From positions 1 through 64,000 of the forward strand of contig BCHU01000010.1 in NCBI GenBank assembly GCA_001599715.1: a stretch of 64,000 nt of DNA, in the 5' to 3' direction. The translations under genes and the position numbers were made by a program. This document shows positions 32,292-45,235 of the stretch, one piece after another; within the stretch, counting starts at the first letter, position 1, and each line of letters opens with the position of its first letter. This DNA is from Phaeotremella fagi (Eukaryota; Basidiomycota; Tremellomycetes; Tremellales; Phaeotremellaceae). The notes under the pieces were generated by a model. It had not been told where the DNA came from. It worked only from the letters and a program-made list of their open reading frames with translations, and made no database searches.

Positions 32292-33812
32292 ATGCCCCAG
32301 CTCCAACTCATACAAGAACTAGCAGGGCACAACGATCCAGCCTGGTGTGTAACCTTCAATCCCACCCGTAACATTTTAGCGACCTGTTCGACAGATAAAA
32401 CAGTAAAACTATTTTCCTACACCTTACCCCAATTCGATGAAGAAGACAATTTCCCATCGATAGATTCGCCCAAACCGGTGTTCGAAATTTTATCGACTGT
32501 GAACACGAACCATAAAAGGACAATACGTAGTATAGCTTGGTCACCGGATGGAAGGACTTTTGCTACTGCTTCGTTTGATTCTACTGTGGGACTTTGGGAG
32601 GAGGTTGGAGAAGGTGAAGGTGAAGAAGAGGGGAAGGAAGGTGTTTATCGACCTCATAACCATGATCATGACCACGACCATGACCACGATCACGACCACG
32701 ACCACGACCACGATCACAACGATACACCGAAAGAATGGGAATGCGTTACAACGTTGGAAGGACATGAATCTGAATGTAAATCAGTTGGATTCTCAAGTGA
32801 TGGTGGATTATTGGCTAGTTGCAGTAGAGATAAAAGTGTTTGGATATGGGAAGGTGAGTCTTATCAACGAGATGTTGATTCGTTGTATTCAATTCCTATC
32901 ATTCACATCTGTGATCCAAATACCCCTTATCCTTGTCCATCCCCGTATTCGTGCTGATCAACCCCAGTCCAACCTGATGCCGATTTCGAATGTATCTCCG
33001 TGTTAATGGAACATTCTCAAGATGTTAAATGTCTCGCATGGCATCCTCATGAGGAGGCAAGTACAGACAAGGATCCCAGGCTGATCAACTCTTCAGATCC
33101 TAGCCTCTGCATCATACGATTCCCAAATCCATCTTCTCCACGATGATCCAGATTCCGATTGGTCGCCCTTCCAAAAACTAAATCCGTCAATGCCCCAATC
33201 TCCTCTCACTCTCGCACCACCACCTGAATCATCTGAATCACTAATCAAAGCAATGATACCAAGTAAGGAAGAACAGCTGGTCAATGACAAGTTCATCGTT
33301 CCACCGCTACTGGAGGACGAAACTGTTTGGTGTTTATCTTGGAGTCCTGATGGTAGATTCTTGGCTAGCGGTGGAGACAGTGGAGGTATAAGGATATGGT
33401 GGAGAAGGTAAATCGTCATCTCAACAGATTTAAAACAGTGACTAACAACAGTAGTGGGAATGTCACCGATTCAAAATTAGTGGAAAAACTACATATAACC
33501 GCTCATTCACGTGCCCTCTTCTCACTCTCCTGGGGCCCAGGTGGAATGCCCAAAGATAAAGGTGGTTTGGGACTATTAGCTTCAGGAGGTGGCGATGGGA
33601 AGATTATCGTTTGGCAAGTGGTCCAATCGTTGGACGAAGATAAGAAGGGCGAGGTCAGCATCATACCCATCGCTGCTGTTAAGGATGCTCATGGGGTTCA
33701 TGATGTCAATTCTGTTGGGTGGTGTTTACGAGAAGACGGACGAGGTGTGGGAGTACTTGCTAGTTGTGGGGATGACGGTGGTGTCAAGGTTTGGAGGGTG
33801 GTTAGGGATTAG
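32292..33812 (+). CDS. CIA1: Cytosolic iron-sulfur assembly protein CIA1 (CIAO1), WD40 propeller
   Basis: Four exons (32292-32853, 32968-33056, 33097-33407, 33452-33812) encode 440 aa, longer than yeast Cia1 (~330 aa). WD repeats are clear: GHNDPAWCVTFNPTRNILAT, IRSIAWSPDGRTFATAS, GHESECKSVGFSSDGGLLAS, HSQDVKCLAWHP, TVWCLSWSPDGRFLASGG, HSRALFSLSWGP, and the last with LASCGDDGGVKVW. With Nar1, Cia2 and Mms19, CIA1 inserts Fe-S clusters into cytosolic and nuclear proteins. A loop in blade 2-3 is expanded with a long alternating His-Asp run (about residues 122-142). The second intron has a GC donor (GCAAGT at 33057), needed to keep the frame. Confidence 0.92.
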
Positions 33813-34141
33813 TATGAGAGTTTTAACAGCTCGTTGCATAAACTCATCAATTCCTCCTTTTCTGGAAACCCACTTTCTGCTGGTCTACAGTGCAGCCTTT
33901 TCCAATCGTTGCCTTCCAATGTCTCGCACGCCATCTTAATCCTTCCAGCGCTACCCGGAGGGAACTCCTTTATAGCTCCACCTGACCGATACTATCCATT
34001 CATGAAATCCAAGACCCGATGCCTTCCAAACAAAAATCGTGTTCACTAGGGTCTATAGAGCAGATTTATTGCGGTTGTTTCTTACCAAACCCTCCCCCCT
34101 GTTTCTATTTTGAAGGATTTACAAAGTTACCTTTTGAAATA
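33813..34141. other. Intergenic region
   Basis: About 330 bp between CIA1 and the small unknown gene. The downstream reading frame extends into it without stops from 34019, but the better start is the ATG at 34142. Nothing else recognised. Confidence 0.4.
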
Positions 34142-34789
34142 ATGTCTAACGATTCAACCATCAGTCCTGAGAGAGATTATGTTATCAACAACTACTTCCT
34201 TGACTCAGGTCTCACAGTAAGTGAGCTGGGACGATACGTTTTAGGAAAGCTGCAAGAAGAATCAGATGAAGATGATCTCACTGTAAGTAATTCATTTTCC
34301 ATTGCCTCGGTTGAGGAATCGACTAATGTATTTTATTCATGTGTAATACAACAGAAATTCATCGAACCATTCCTGGTCGGGTACGATATCGATCGCAAGA
34401 AATACGACCTCGAAGAGCTGGGATTACCATTATTGGTAAATTTCGTTGATGAGATTTGTTCACGATATCAAAAGAGTCTTGTTGGTACTCAACAAACCGA
34501 AGAACAGAAGTCTCGAGCTAAAAGAACAATCGAATCTGGAAGGAACGTCTTAAACGCATTCAACGAATTACTCCAAGTTGTAGATTCGTTCCTGTCAACG
34601 TCAAAGAATGGAGAAGAAATGTATATGATGTTGGATGGCGTGGTTATTGAGAAGGCAGAAAACCTTTCGAAGAATTTTTCGTATTTTGAAGGTTTTATTC
34701 GATATATCCCTATGAAGTATGAGGTCTGTACTTACACCAGTCCTCCCTCTTTTACGGTACAAACTGCAACTGAAGAATGGGATGAGTAG
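34142..34789 (+). CDS. Hypothetical protein, 191 aa
   Basis: The uninterrupted frame contains a likely 72-nt intron (34283-34354) with a GTAAGT donor and CAACAG acceptor; because it is a multiple of three without stops, both spliced and retained forms are translatable (191 or 215 aa). The spliced product is mostly alpha-helical by composition: an acidic KLQEESDEDDLT segment, then FVDEICSRYQKSL and RNVLNAFNELLQVVDSF. No signal peptide or TM segment is seen. I do not recognise the family. Confidence 0.55.
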   Translation: MSNDSTISPERDYVINNYFLDSGLTVSELGRYVLGKLQEESDEDDLTVSNSFSIASVEESTNVFYSCVIQQKFIEPFLVGYDIDRKKYDLEELGLPLLVNFVDEICSRYQKSLVGTQQTEEQKSRAKRTIESGRNVLNAFNELLQVVDSFLSTSKNGEEMYMMLDGVVIEKAENLSKNFSYFEGFIRYIPMKYEVCTYTSPPSFTVQTATEEWDE

Positions 34790-35157
34790 TCGTTTTGATA
34801 GTGGTAACCATGAGTCACATTTGTATGATGAATTTTATTTGTATTTCATGTGTATGTGTTTCGAGCTCCACTGTTTGCTCCACTTCTCTATTCTTTTTCA
34901 GCAGCTGTGCTACAATGTACATATGAGTATATTCAGTAGTCTACGTCGACTGCCAACACAACGTGGAGAACTTGACATCTCGCAAAGGTGCTATTGAATC
35001 TCCCACTTTACACAGCCGAAGTTTGAACGCCATCTCAGAAATTGAAGTCAGATGGATACACAGAGGGAATGATGTGGACCTTCCCTCAATTCCATACCTC
35101 CTGTAGTATTAAGCTTTTCTGGGTTCATCGTCAACACAACGACTTCAGACTACCGCC
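34790..35157. other. Intergenic region
   Basis: About 370 bp with no supported gene, RNA or repeat. Confidence 0.4.
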
Positions 35158-35409
35158 ATGAGTTCAGAGAGGGAATCTGTCATCAAAATCCATTTTGGTG
35201 AAACACGTTTAGAGATGATCGCCTCTGCAAGTTTTGAATGTACAGACAGGCTCGTGCTGAATCTATTCAGTCTTCGGACCGTGATGCGAAACGAAACTCC
35301 TTTCGGGGACCACGACTGGGAAGGACCTTTGGAAATACTCAGGATATATGCGGACCCCGATCTCGACCTCAGAGCATTTCATCGGTGTACACCACTAGCG
35401 CGAATTTAG
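35158..35409 (+). CDS. Possible small protein, 83 aa
   Basis: An ATG in good context (ACCGCCATGAG) opens an 83-codon frame. The product is mixed, neither strongly hydrophobic nor low-complexity (FGETRLEMIASASFECTDRL ...). No family is recognised. It may be a real small gene or chance; there is no splicing support. Confidence 0.3.
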   Translation: MSSERESVIKIHFGETRLEMIASASFECTDRLVLNLFSLRTVMRNETPFGDHDWEGPLEILRIYADPDLDLRAFHRCTPLARI

Positions 35410-35836
35410 AACACCGATTGGGGTACTCCGTGTGTATGTGTGGGATGTAAAAGCACTCGATGTCCCATATACGTGTGAGCATAGATCGTTTCATCGTCCA
35501 CCTTCTCACAAGTTACGGCTTACCACCCCAGGACTCTACTTAGTATCCTTTCGCTGAGGGATACGAGGAATCGAGCGGAGTTCTTCACTGGAGACTAATG
35601 AAATTTTCCTCATTGTGAGTGAAATAAAATCTCTTGGCTAGAATTGTCTACGACTGCCCCGCCTAAAAGATCCACCAGGTGCCCGTTTACCAAAAGTGGC
35701 AAGGTAAAATCACACGCCACAAAGTGCAGCCACGTGGCGATGCCTGGTGTTTTTAGCCGAGTCAATGGCTTATCCACCATAAGTATCTCCTATACCTTTT
35801 TCTATACCTGTATATATTAACATTTAACATCTCACC
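35410..35836. promoter_or_regulatory. Promoter region of the large Zn2Cys6 regulator
   Basis: The interval contains a palindromic CACGTG at 35731-35736 (a bHLH/Cbf1-type E-box, by known consensus) and a TATA-like TGTATATATTAAC at about 35810, some 25 bp before the ATG. Both are consistent with a promoter for the gene at 35837. Confidence 0.5.
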
Positions 35837-38800
35837 ATGTCAAATCCACCTCATTCAAGTGCTTATCCTCATCTACCGAAAGGTGCAAAACAGCTACCTC
35901 CGTTCCCTCAACTGCTACATTTGAAACAATCTTCTCCGCAACCCGTTTCTAGGAGAGGTTCTTCGGATCTCATGACTAACGACGACGACGCTCTGGGCAG
36001 TTCCCACTATGTAATGAGTCCAGAGGCTGAAGACGATGATGGTGATTATGGTAGTCCTCCACCGGCAGCCAAAGGTAAAGTGGAAAAGAAGGCTCATGCA
36101 ACTAGACGCAGAGTCGTGCAAAGTTGTTCAGAGTGTCGAAGGAGGTGTGTGAATGTTTTGCTCTTATATCGGGGTCGTGACTAACCTAGCTTAGAAAAAT
36201 TAAATGTGATAAAAAGTGAGTTATCATGTTATGCCAGAACTGACTTTTAGATTCCCCTGTGGTAGGTGTCAATCTCCAAAACGTACTCATTTCAGGTCCA
36301 TGTATTCTGCGTTCAGATCAATCCAGATGTCATGAAGTGGGAACAGTGAGTGCATCTACTCAACTGAGGCTAATACCCAGGTGGAAAAGAACATTACACC
36401 CACGTAAGACAACCCAACGATAAAGCTGACTTCAGTGGTTCTTACGCAACTGCCGCCGATTTGGCTCACCTCTCCAAACGTCTCACCGCTTTAGAAGCAG
36501 CATTGGTCAAAAACGGAGCTCTAGTCCCAGCCGACCTAGAGAATCTCCTCTCCAACATTCGCTCACGTAACGCCGAGTTCACAGCAGGTGCATCAGACGC
36601 CAAACCGGCCCTTTCGACCACGGCTGTAGCCAAAACCCGACCACCGTCAGAAGAAGCAGTTAGCGACACTGAAGGTGCAGCTCTGACACTTGAGCATTTA
36701 GCGTTTGGTAGATCGCGAGTTGATGGTTCACATTCGATGCCTCATTTCTCTTCCAGACCTCCATCGACTGTTAGTAAACCCGCTCCCAATAACAATTACC
36801 ATCTGGCCAGATCAGGTACAGGTCAATTCGGTACTCAATCACCAGGTTCAGCTGGATCCAATCAGGACCCTCATTGGTCAGCTTCACCTTCTGGTTTAAG
36901 GAAGACCAGTGTTAATGTACCTGGCTTGAGCAATGCGGCGAGCGGTAATTTACTTGATCGGAGAACGTCTGTTGTGGAGTTGACGTATGAGGAAAGGGTT
37001 AACAAGATGGATGCGTTGTTGGAGTTGCTCGGACCTACGGACGTGTTTGACATGCTGTACAAGAAGACGGATTTTGTTCTGATCGCTTTGACAAAAGTTT
37101 TACCTTCCCGAGAAAGGGGAGAATTGTTGGTCCACACTGTAGGTCTCGATTTTCACAAATGGAAGTGCTGACATTCGGTAGTATCTTGATAAAGTCGATT
37201 GGCTGCATCGATGTAAGATTAACCTTTGATCTGAGACTAACTCAACAGGCTTCCACGTCCCAACCCTTCTTAGCCAATGTCGTGATCTATGGGATCTTCC
37301 CAGAGATAGAATAGTGCACGAGATAGCCCTCCCGTTCGTTGGATTATACCTTGTGCTCTGTACAGTGAGTAGTGCCATTGCTGAATCCAAAAACGACCCT
37401 TACCCCTTCAGCTCGGTCTTCATTTCATGGACGCCGACGTTATTGCTGAAAACTTCACCCCCGAAGAGGCAGCTACGTTACCTGATCTTTGGTTTTCAGC
37501 TTGCAGAAGTGTGAGTGGCGATGCTATTTCAACTCTAACTGGTAGTCACAATGGGCAGCCGACTTTTTAGGCGCACATACAATTGAAGGCTTACAGACGC
37601 TGATACTGATCGGTGTTTTCTTGGTAAGTCCACAACACAGCTCCACTAACCCCAAAGAACAACAAAGATAGGGCAGACGCCGCTTGGGCTCTTCTTGGAG
37701 CATCGATCAAAGTAAGCCTGGACATGATCTCGTACTGACATGAAGATGGCGCAAGGCCTAGGATTATCGCGTTTAGGAGCTGAACAACAAGCTACCGATG
37801 GAAAGAAGTTACCAATGTGGACTGGTCGATGGGAATCGCTGATCCAACGTGAGATCGGTAGAAGGTTGTGGTGGAATTTGGTCTATCTCGATTGGTCTCT
37901 GGCACCGAGCTACAATTTCTCGTGTAGTATACAGCCTGATCAAAGTAAGTCTGGTGTGAGACTTGGTTGCTGACTTTCCAGTCAAAACTGCTCTACCAGC
38001 AAACATTGACGACATTGACATCGTCGATGATCAACCTCTTAAACCAAAACCCATGAACGTTCGAACAGGAATGTCGTTCCAACTCGCAAGATTGAAATTC
38101 GCAGAAATATCACAACGTCAAATATGGCAAGCAAACAACAACAGTCATCCACCGTATTCCTTCATTCTTAGCGGTATGTCATACAATCACACAACTCTAA
38201 GCTAACAAATCCCAGTCGACGGGGAGCTACGAAAGGCTATGCACGATTTACCAGCTTTCTTCCAACCCAATCCTGCGGTTGAAGGACCAACGTCATCGGA
38301 ACCTGACGCCATGGTCGCTTATTACGAAAAGGTCACCTTGAATTTAGCAGGTCACTCAAGAATGTTGAGACTGCATCGACCGTGGTTAAGTCGTGGATAC
38401 GAGGATGAACGGTGGGTCGAGTCTCGAATGGTGGACTGATATCCAGATTCGCCTATTCCAAGGAACAATGTATCAGAGCTGCTAGAGCTTCGTTACGACT
38501 TATGGCGGATAACAACGGAACAGCGTCCTTCCTTGAGCGGTGGTGGTGAGTTGACGTGTCTTTGCTTGACTGACCCTCCCAGGATCCCTCTATTTAATGG
38601 TATGTACGTTTGACGATCCTTCTAACATTCAGTTTCCGTGTCTGCAATGGTTGTCCTTATCGACCTACTAGTGAGTTTGTTGTACCGACTCCTCTGACCC
38701 TTAGCGAACGTCTCGAGGGGACATGCGTAAAGCTGAAACAGAAGCAAAGATCGCTGAAGTCAACGGTGCATTGGATCAGATGAGGTGGGTTAGATGATTT

Positions 38801-39844
38801 TCGTTCTGACGATTAGACGTATCACGGACATGTCACATCCTGCAAGAGCTGCCATCAAGGTTATGGACTTTTTGATGGGTGAGTAGGATGAATGGATGAG
38901 AGTCAGTGTCCTAACGAGCACACCTAGTCGAAGTACAGGATAGAAGAACGAAACCAGGTTCGAAACTCGGGAAACGCAAAGCCTCTGGTGACGTTGAAGA
39001 GGACGATCACGGACTGCAGCGAGCTGTCAAGAAGCTTATCCAGAAAGCACAATTAGAAAACGACAGTCCGGAATCGTCTTTCGTTTCACCTTCTTCTGGT
39101 ACCCGTGAATCACCAACTGGACATCCTGTCGTTCAGCATACAGCTTCTGGTAATGTTGTACAGTTAAGCTCGGAGGCTCGATCCGTGTTTGATGCTTATC
39201 CTTTACCACCGGGAATCAATCCTATTCAGACTCAAACTCAAAATGTGAATCAAGGACAAATGCAGAATCAAAACCAAAACCAGAATCAACCACCAAATCA
39301 GAATCAAAATCAAAATTTCTTGTCATACCCTAATCAAGGCAACGAAGCCATGTACAACATGTCAATGTATAACAACAATACCAATACGAATCCGACTCAG
39401 CAGAATTACCAAATTCCGCCATCACCGTTTAGTTTCCCAATCGACCCAACGACCAACACCACATCATATCCACCTTTCCCATATGCAACTCAACCGTCGT
39501 TGGATCCAGCAGTGGAATCGATGCTGGCAAACTATTTCCCACCTCCCCAAACTGCAACACCGAATACAGTGGCAGCAGGGTTGGCTGTGCCTGATGATTT
39601 CTTAACCAGACTTTTCAGTATAGGTTGGGAAAACGGTCAAGGTGGTCCGAGTACTAATACTGGTGGAAATGTTGGTAGCGGGAATCAACAAACCAATTCC
39701 AACACAAACCCTCCTGTGGCCAATAACAACAACAACAGCGGGAACGAAACAAATAACGATACTCAGAACGGCTTCGATTTTAGTAATGTCCAGGGTGGGT
39801 TCCCTGGGTTCGAAGGTTGGAGTTCACACAATTGGATGGCTTAG
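35837..39844 (+). CDS. Zn2Cys6 fungal-specific transcription factor with N/Q-rich tail
   Basis: About 20 exons encode roughly 1100 aa. The zinc cluster is C-x2-C-x6-C-x5-C-x2-C-x8-C (CSECRRRKIKCDKKFPC, then GPC and further) and is split over four exons (35837-36144, 36195-36215, 36251-36261, 36296-36345); one of these is just 11 nt. A Ser-rich linker follows. The fungal_trans region reads FHVPTLLSQCRDLWDLP, GLGLSRLGAEQQ and REIGRRLWWNLVYLDWSLAP. The C-terminal 220 residues are extremely rich in Asn and Gln, likely a disordered activation or prion-like domain. A nuclear DNA-binding regulator of unknown target is expected. Confidence 0.9.
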
Positions 39845-40136
39845 AGTTGGGGATAGAGTAGATAGTTGTAGGTCAGGTTTACTGAATATGGAATACGTCT
39901 CTTGTCAATACGGTGCAACGTGCTTGTTGGAGCAGCGACTGGCTTCTCTCCATTGATTTATCTGACGACACTCCACAATCGAACATCCTTTGATAAATTG
40001 GTCTTCCAATCTCGTCTAACTAGTTGGCTATATTTCACCTAGTCTAGGGAAGTAATTGTTCTTTCTCTTCTTCTGTCCCAATTTCCCAAACTACGAAACC
40101 TGTCCCTCTCACCAAACTGAATTTCGAATATTCAGC
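39845..40136. other. Intergenic region
   Basis: About 290 bp between the Zn2Cys6 gene and the PPxY protein; no element recognised. Confidence 0.4.
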
Positions 40137-40781
40137 ATGAGTTCCGAATCAACAACGAATACTCACACTTCCAATGATACAATCACATTAAGACTTGCAC
40201 CCACATTTAGTATAGGCACTGATCCCAGTGGATCAAAATCCCATCGGATGCTCGAAGTCAGCCCTGTACACGATTCATCTGATAAATCACGCATCAAAGA
40301 TTACGTCAAAAGAACAAAAAAAGTCAGAGACTCAATGGTAGACACATTCATGGCCGCGACAAGACAAGAGAAAGGGTACCGTAGGAATCGAGAAGAATCA
40401 CTCGAGAACGTCAGTAAACAGCTGGGAGATTTCATTACATACGTCAAGGAAAATGGTCAAGATCACGCCAAGTCTGAGAATCTCACGATCAGCAAGATCT
40501 TCCCATACGCGGTAGACTACAAGAAACAAACAGTTCGTCAAGCTCTCAGTAAACCTTATGAACTCGACTTAGATCCTTACATTCCCTGGACAAATTTTCA
40601 AAGCATCATGAGCTATCCAACCGATTTCGAAGATGCAGATGGGGATCGATTTTACTACAAAGCTTCTCTCAAACCAAATCCTGGAAGTCAAGCTCTTCCC
40701 AACAACATCGACATGTATGCTTTTATTCCAGACGACGAAGCAACAGGTTCTGATATCCCGCCACCAGCCTATGAAGAGTGA
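40137..40781 (+). CDS. Hypothetical protein with C-terminal PPxY motif
   Basis: An intronless 214-aa frame starting at the ATG at 40137. The chain is polar and charged, with a basic helix (KDYVKRTKKVRDSMVDTFMA) in the middle and no TM segment. The last residues read DIPPPAYEE, a PPxY motif of the type bound by WW domains of Rsp5/Nedd4 ubiquitin ligases. A role as an Rsp5 adaptor or client is therefore possible but rests on this short motif. The family is otherwise unknown to me. Confidence 0.6.
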   Translation: MSSESTTNTHTSNDTITLRLAPTFSIGTDPSGSKSHRMLEVSPVHDSSDKSRIKDYVKRTKKVRDSMVDTFMAATRQEKGYRRNREESLENVSKQLGDFITYVKENGQDHAKSENLTISKIFPYAVDYKKQTVRQALSKPYELDLDPYIPWTNFQSIMSYPTDFEDADGDRFYYKASLKPNPGSQALPNNIDMYAFIPDDEATGSDIPPPAYEE

Positions 40782-40933
40782 TAAGAACGCGAATGGTAGG
40801 ATAAAGGAGTGAAAGAGTCGAGGGGCGGGGATTAAAAGAACTTGAAAGGTTGAGGTTATGAGAGTAAATTGAGAATTATGCAAAGAAAGTGGATGATTTT
40901 ACAGACGACCCAAAATCATACGACAAAGTTGAG

Positions 40934-42717
<1,784 letters not shown>

Positions 42718-43108
42718 CTACCGAGGGGAAGTCTGAGACAAGAATTGAGTTTTTTATGTTTGTGCCGAGAACCGTATAGTTTGTTATAGTATATGACAGG
42801 ATAATCCACTTTTCAGCCAATAACTGTATGATATTTTAATCCAAGAAACCAACTTTCTGCAATCTACTTGACAACTTTTGACAACAATCTGGCGGACAAA
42901 CGTTAGTCTCCGCGCTGTAAACCTCATATACTGGTTTATCTCGTTAAGATATGCACATCTGCATGTAGTATATAATATGATAATCCTTGCTCCACTACTG
43001 ATCAGCTACGAACTAATAAATACTGACAACCGTCCATCAATCCCCCTCCATATGTCAAGCACGAAGGGTATAAATCAGATGATACCTAAAACTTCCCGCT
43101 TCGTGGCA
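42718..43108. other. Intergenic region
   Basis: About 390 bp, AT-rich, holding the synthetase promoter and the end of the permease transcript. No feature recognised. Confidence 0.4.
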
Positions 43109-45235
43109 CTACCAATTCTTTAATTGATATTTAGCTTTCTCGCCCCAAGACATTGTAGAGTATTCAGCCTCAAAGGTGTCATCTTCGTCACCTTCAAGAT
43201 CGTGGAATTCACGAGCACCAGTGGTGAGATCCATTTCGCTTAATCTGACATATTTGGTTTTGTAAAGGACTGGGCGGTGTCAGTGGGAGTTCTGACACCA
43301 AAAACAATCTAACTCACATTTGTAACCAAAGTAACCGATCACGTAGACTGGAATACCAATGTAATGGGTGATGAAAGTTTGATAACTGAAAGGCATGAAT
43401 GAATCGAATCCTTTTTAAATTGAGGTCAGCTTCCAGTATGCATGTTTTATCAGCTTTACCCACCTTTGAAGAAAGAAAGAGCGACTGTGAAGAAAAGAGC
43501 GACCCAGGTGAGGTATGGTTGGAATGGCTAGGGTGAATTAGTATATGGCGAATTTCGATCGACTACAACTTACAGCCTTGAATGGTAAGGTATCACGAGA
43601 TAAGCCCTGTGCTTTCATGCCTCTCATGAAACCAACGTGAGATGAGAGGATAGAGATCTACGGGGAGTTAGATACGGTACGACTGCTTAAATCATATAGC
43701 TCACCCAGGTAAGAGATCCAAAGATGGTAACGGTAGAAACAAAGTAATTGAAAATGACCAAGGCGTCACTTGAAGCGACGAGATAAGCCAAACCCATGAA
43801 ACATCCGGTGAAGATGAAAGCAACCCATGGGACACCACGTTTGGTACATTTGGCAAAGATACGTGGGGCGTTACCATCTTTAGCCATACCGTAAAGGGTA
43901 CGTGAAGCGATATATTGATCAGAGTTGGCAGCGGAGATGGTGAAGATCAAGATACTGAAAACGACAGTCAGTACTGGTAGATATCGTTCTCAAACGAACA
44001 TACCAGGCGTTGATAATACTGGGCAAGGTGTTGATACCAGCGGACTGGATCGCGACTACGAAGGGGGATGCTGACGCACCACCAGCAGTACCCTTAGCGG
44101 CAGCTTGAGCAAGAAGGGTTGATTGAGAATCAACAATCATTCCAACGATCAAGACACCGATAATGTAGAAGAAGAGAATACGCCAGAAAGTCTTTTTGAT
44201 AGCGGCTGGAACAGTTTTACGTGGGTTCTATTGAAGGTCAGTATTTACTTATATCGCATCAGCCAATTACACACCTTGGCTTCACCGACTGTGACACCGA
44301 TAAGTTCTGTACCCATGTAGGCGAAAAGGGCCAAAACGAGTGCGTTGACGAAACCCAAGAATTTACCAAGATCACCGGCAAGTTTGTAAGGAAGGAAAGC
44401 GCGACCGTTTTGCCAGTAAGCGAAACCGATTCTTTGTTGACCAGATACACCTCCTAGATCGATGATCAATCCAAGGAGAATAAGACCAGTGAGTGTGATG
44501 ATTTTGATGAAAGAGAGCCAGAATCTGTAAATTGATCAGTATCGATCTAACTGACGGAGATGGCAACTCACTCGACCTCTCCAAACCATTTAATACCAAG
44601 ACAATTGATGGCGATGACAAAGGCAATTAGGATAGTGACCCAGACAGCACCGTTGACACTGGTGTTCCAGTAACGAATGACGAGTGAACCGGCGACAATT
44701 TGATTAGGTGAGATGATGAGGTACTAAATGGATGTCAACAGTGTTTGGACCGACAAACATACCTTGCAGAGATAGACCAAAGCAGTAGCGAAACCGAAAG
44801 CTGGATCAACGCATCTGGTGGCGTGGCCTGCAAATCCTTTTTTGGATGGGAAACGGGTACTCATCTCACCAAGTGCCAGCATAACGGCGAAGCAACTACC
44901 AATTGGTCAATACTTCAAATATTGAGAAGACAATCTACTCACACCATACCCATAATCGAGTAAGCGATGAAAAGAGAACCAGGACCAGAACGAGCCAAAC
45001 TGGTTCCAGAACCAATAACCAAACCGGTACCTTTGGCCTTGTCAAAAACATACTAAGAAATGTGTGGAAGAGACCTACCGATAGCACCACCGATGGCTAT
45101 CATACTGATTTGACGTGGTTTCAAAGCACGAATAGTCTCCTCTTCGATTGGTTCGACGGGTTCACCAACATAGGTACCTTCTGAGATATGTTTCTCATCT
45201 TCTTTTGAGTTATCTTTGATGTATTCTGCTGACAT
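43109..45235 (-). CDS. Amino-acid permease (AAT/YAT family)
   Basis: A multi-exon gene of about 560 aa. The hydrophilic start leads to the family entry sequence LKPRQISMIAIGGAIGTGLV, with SGTSLARSGPGSL following. Further segments are SFIKIITLTGLILLGLIIDL, FAYMGTELIGVTVGEAKNPR, ISAANSDQYIASRTLYGMAK, and the cytosolic end WGEKAKYQLKNW. Twelve TMs are expected. In plasma membrane it imports amino acids with protons, like yeast Gap1/Agp1 relatives. The N-terminal tail has several Lys residues near acidic ones (EYIKDNSKEDEKH), as in permeases removed by Rsp5-dependent ubiquitination. Confidence 0.93.

Noticed and set aside
32640..32720. Minus-strand open frame rich in Val through the His-Asp tract
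   Set aside because: It is the shadow of the CIA1 coding repeat on the other strand.
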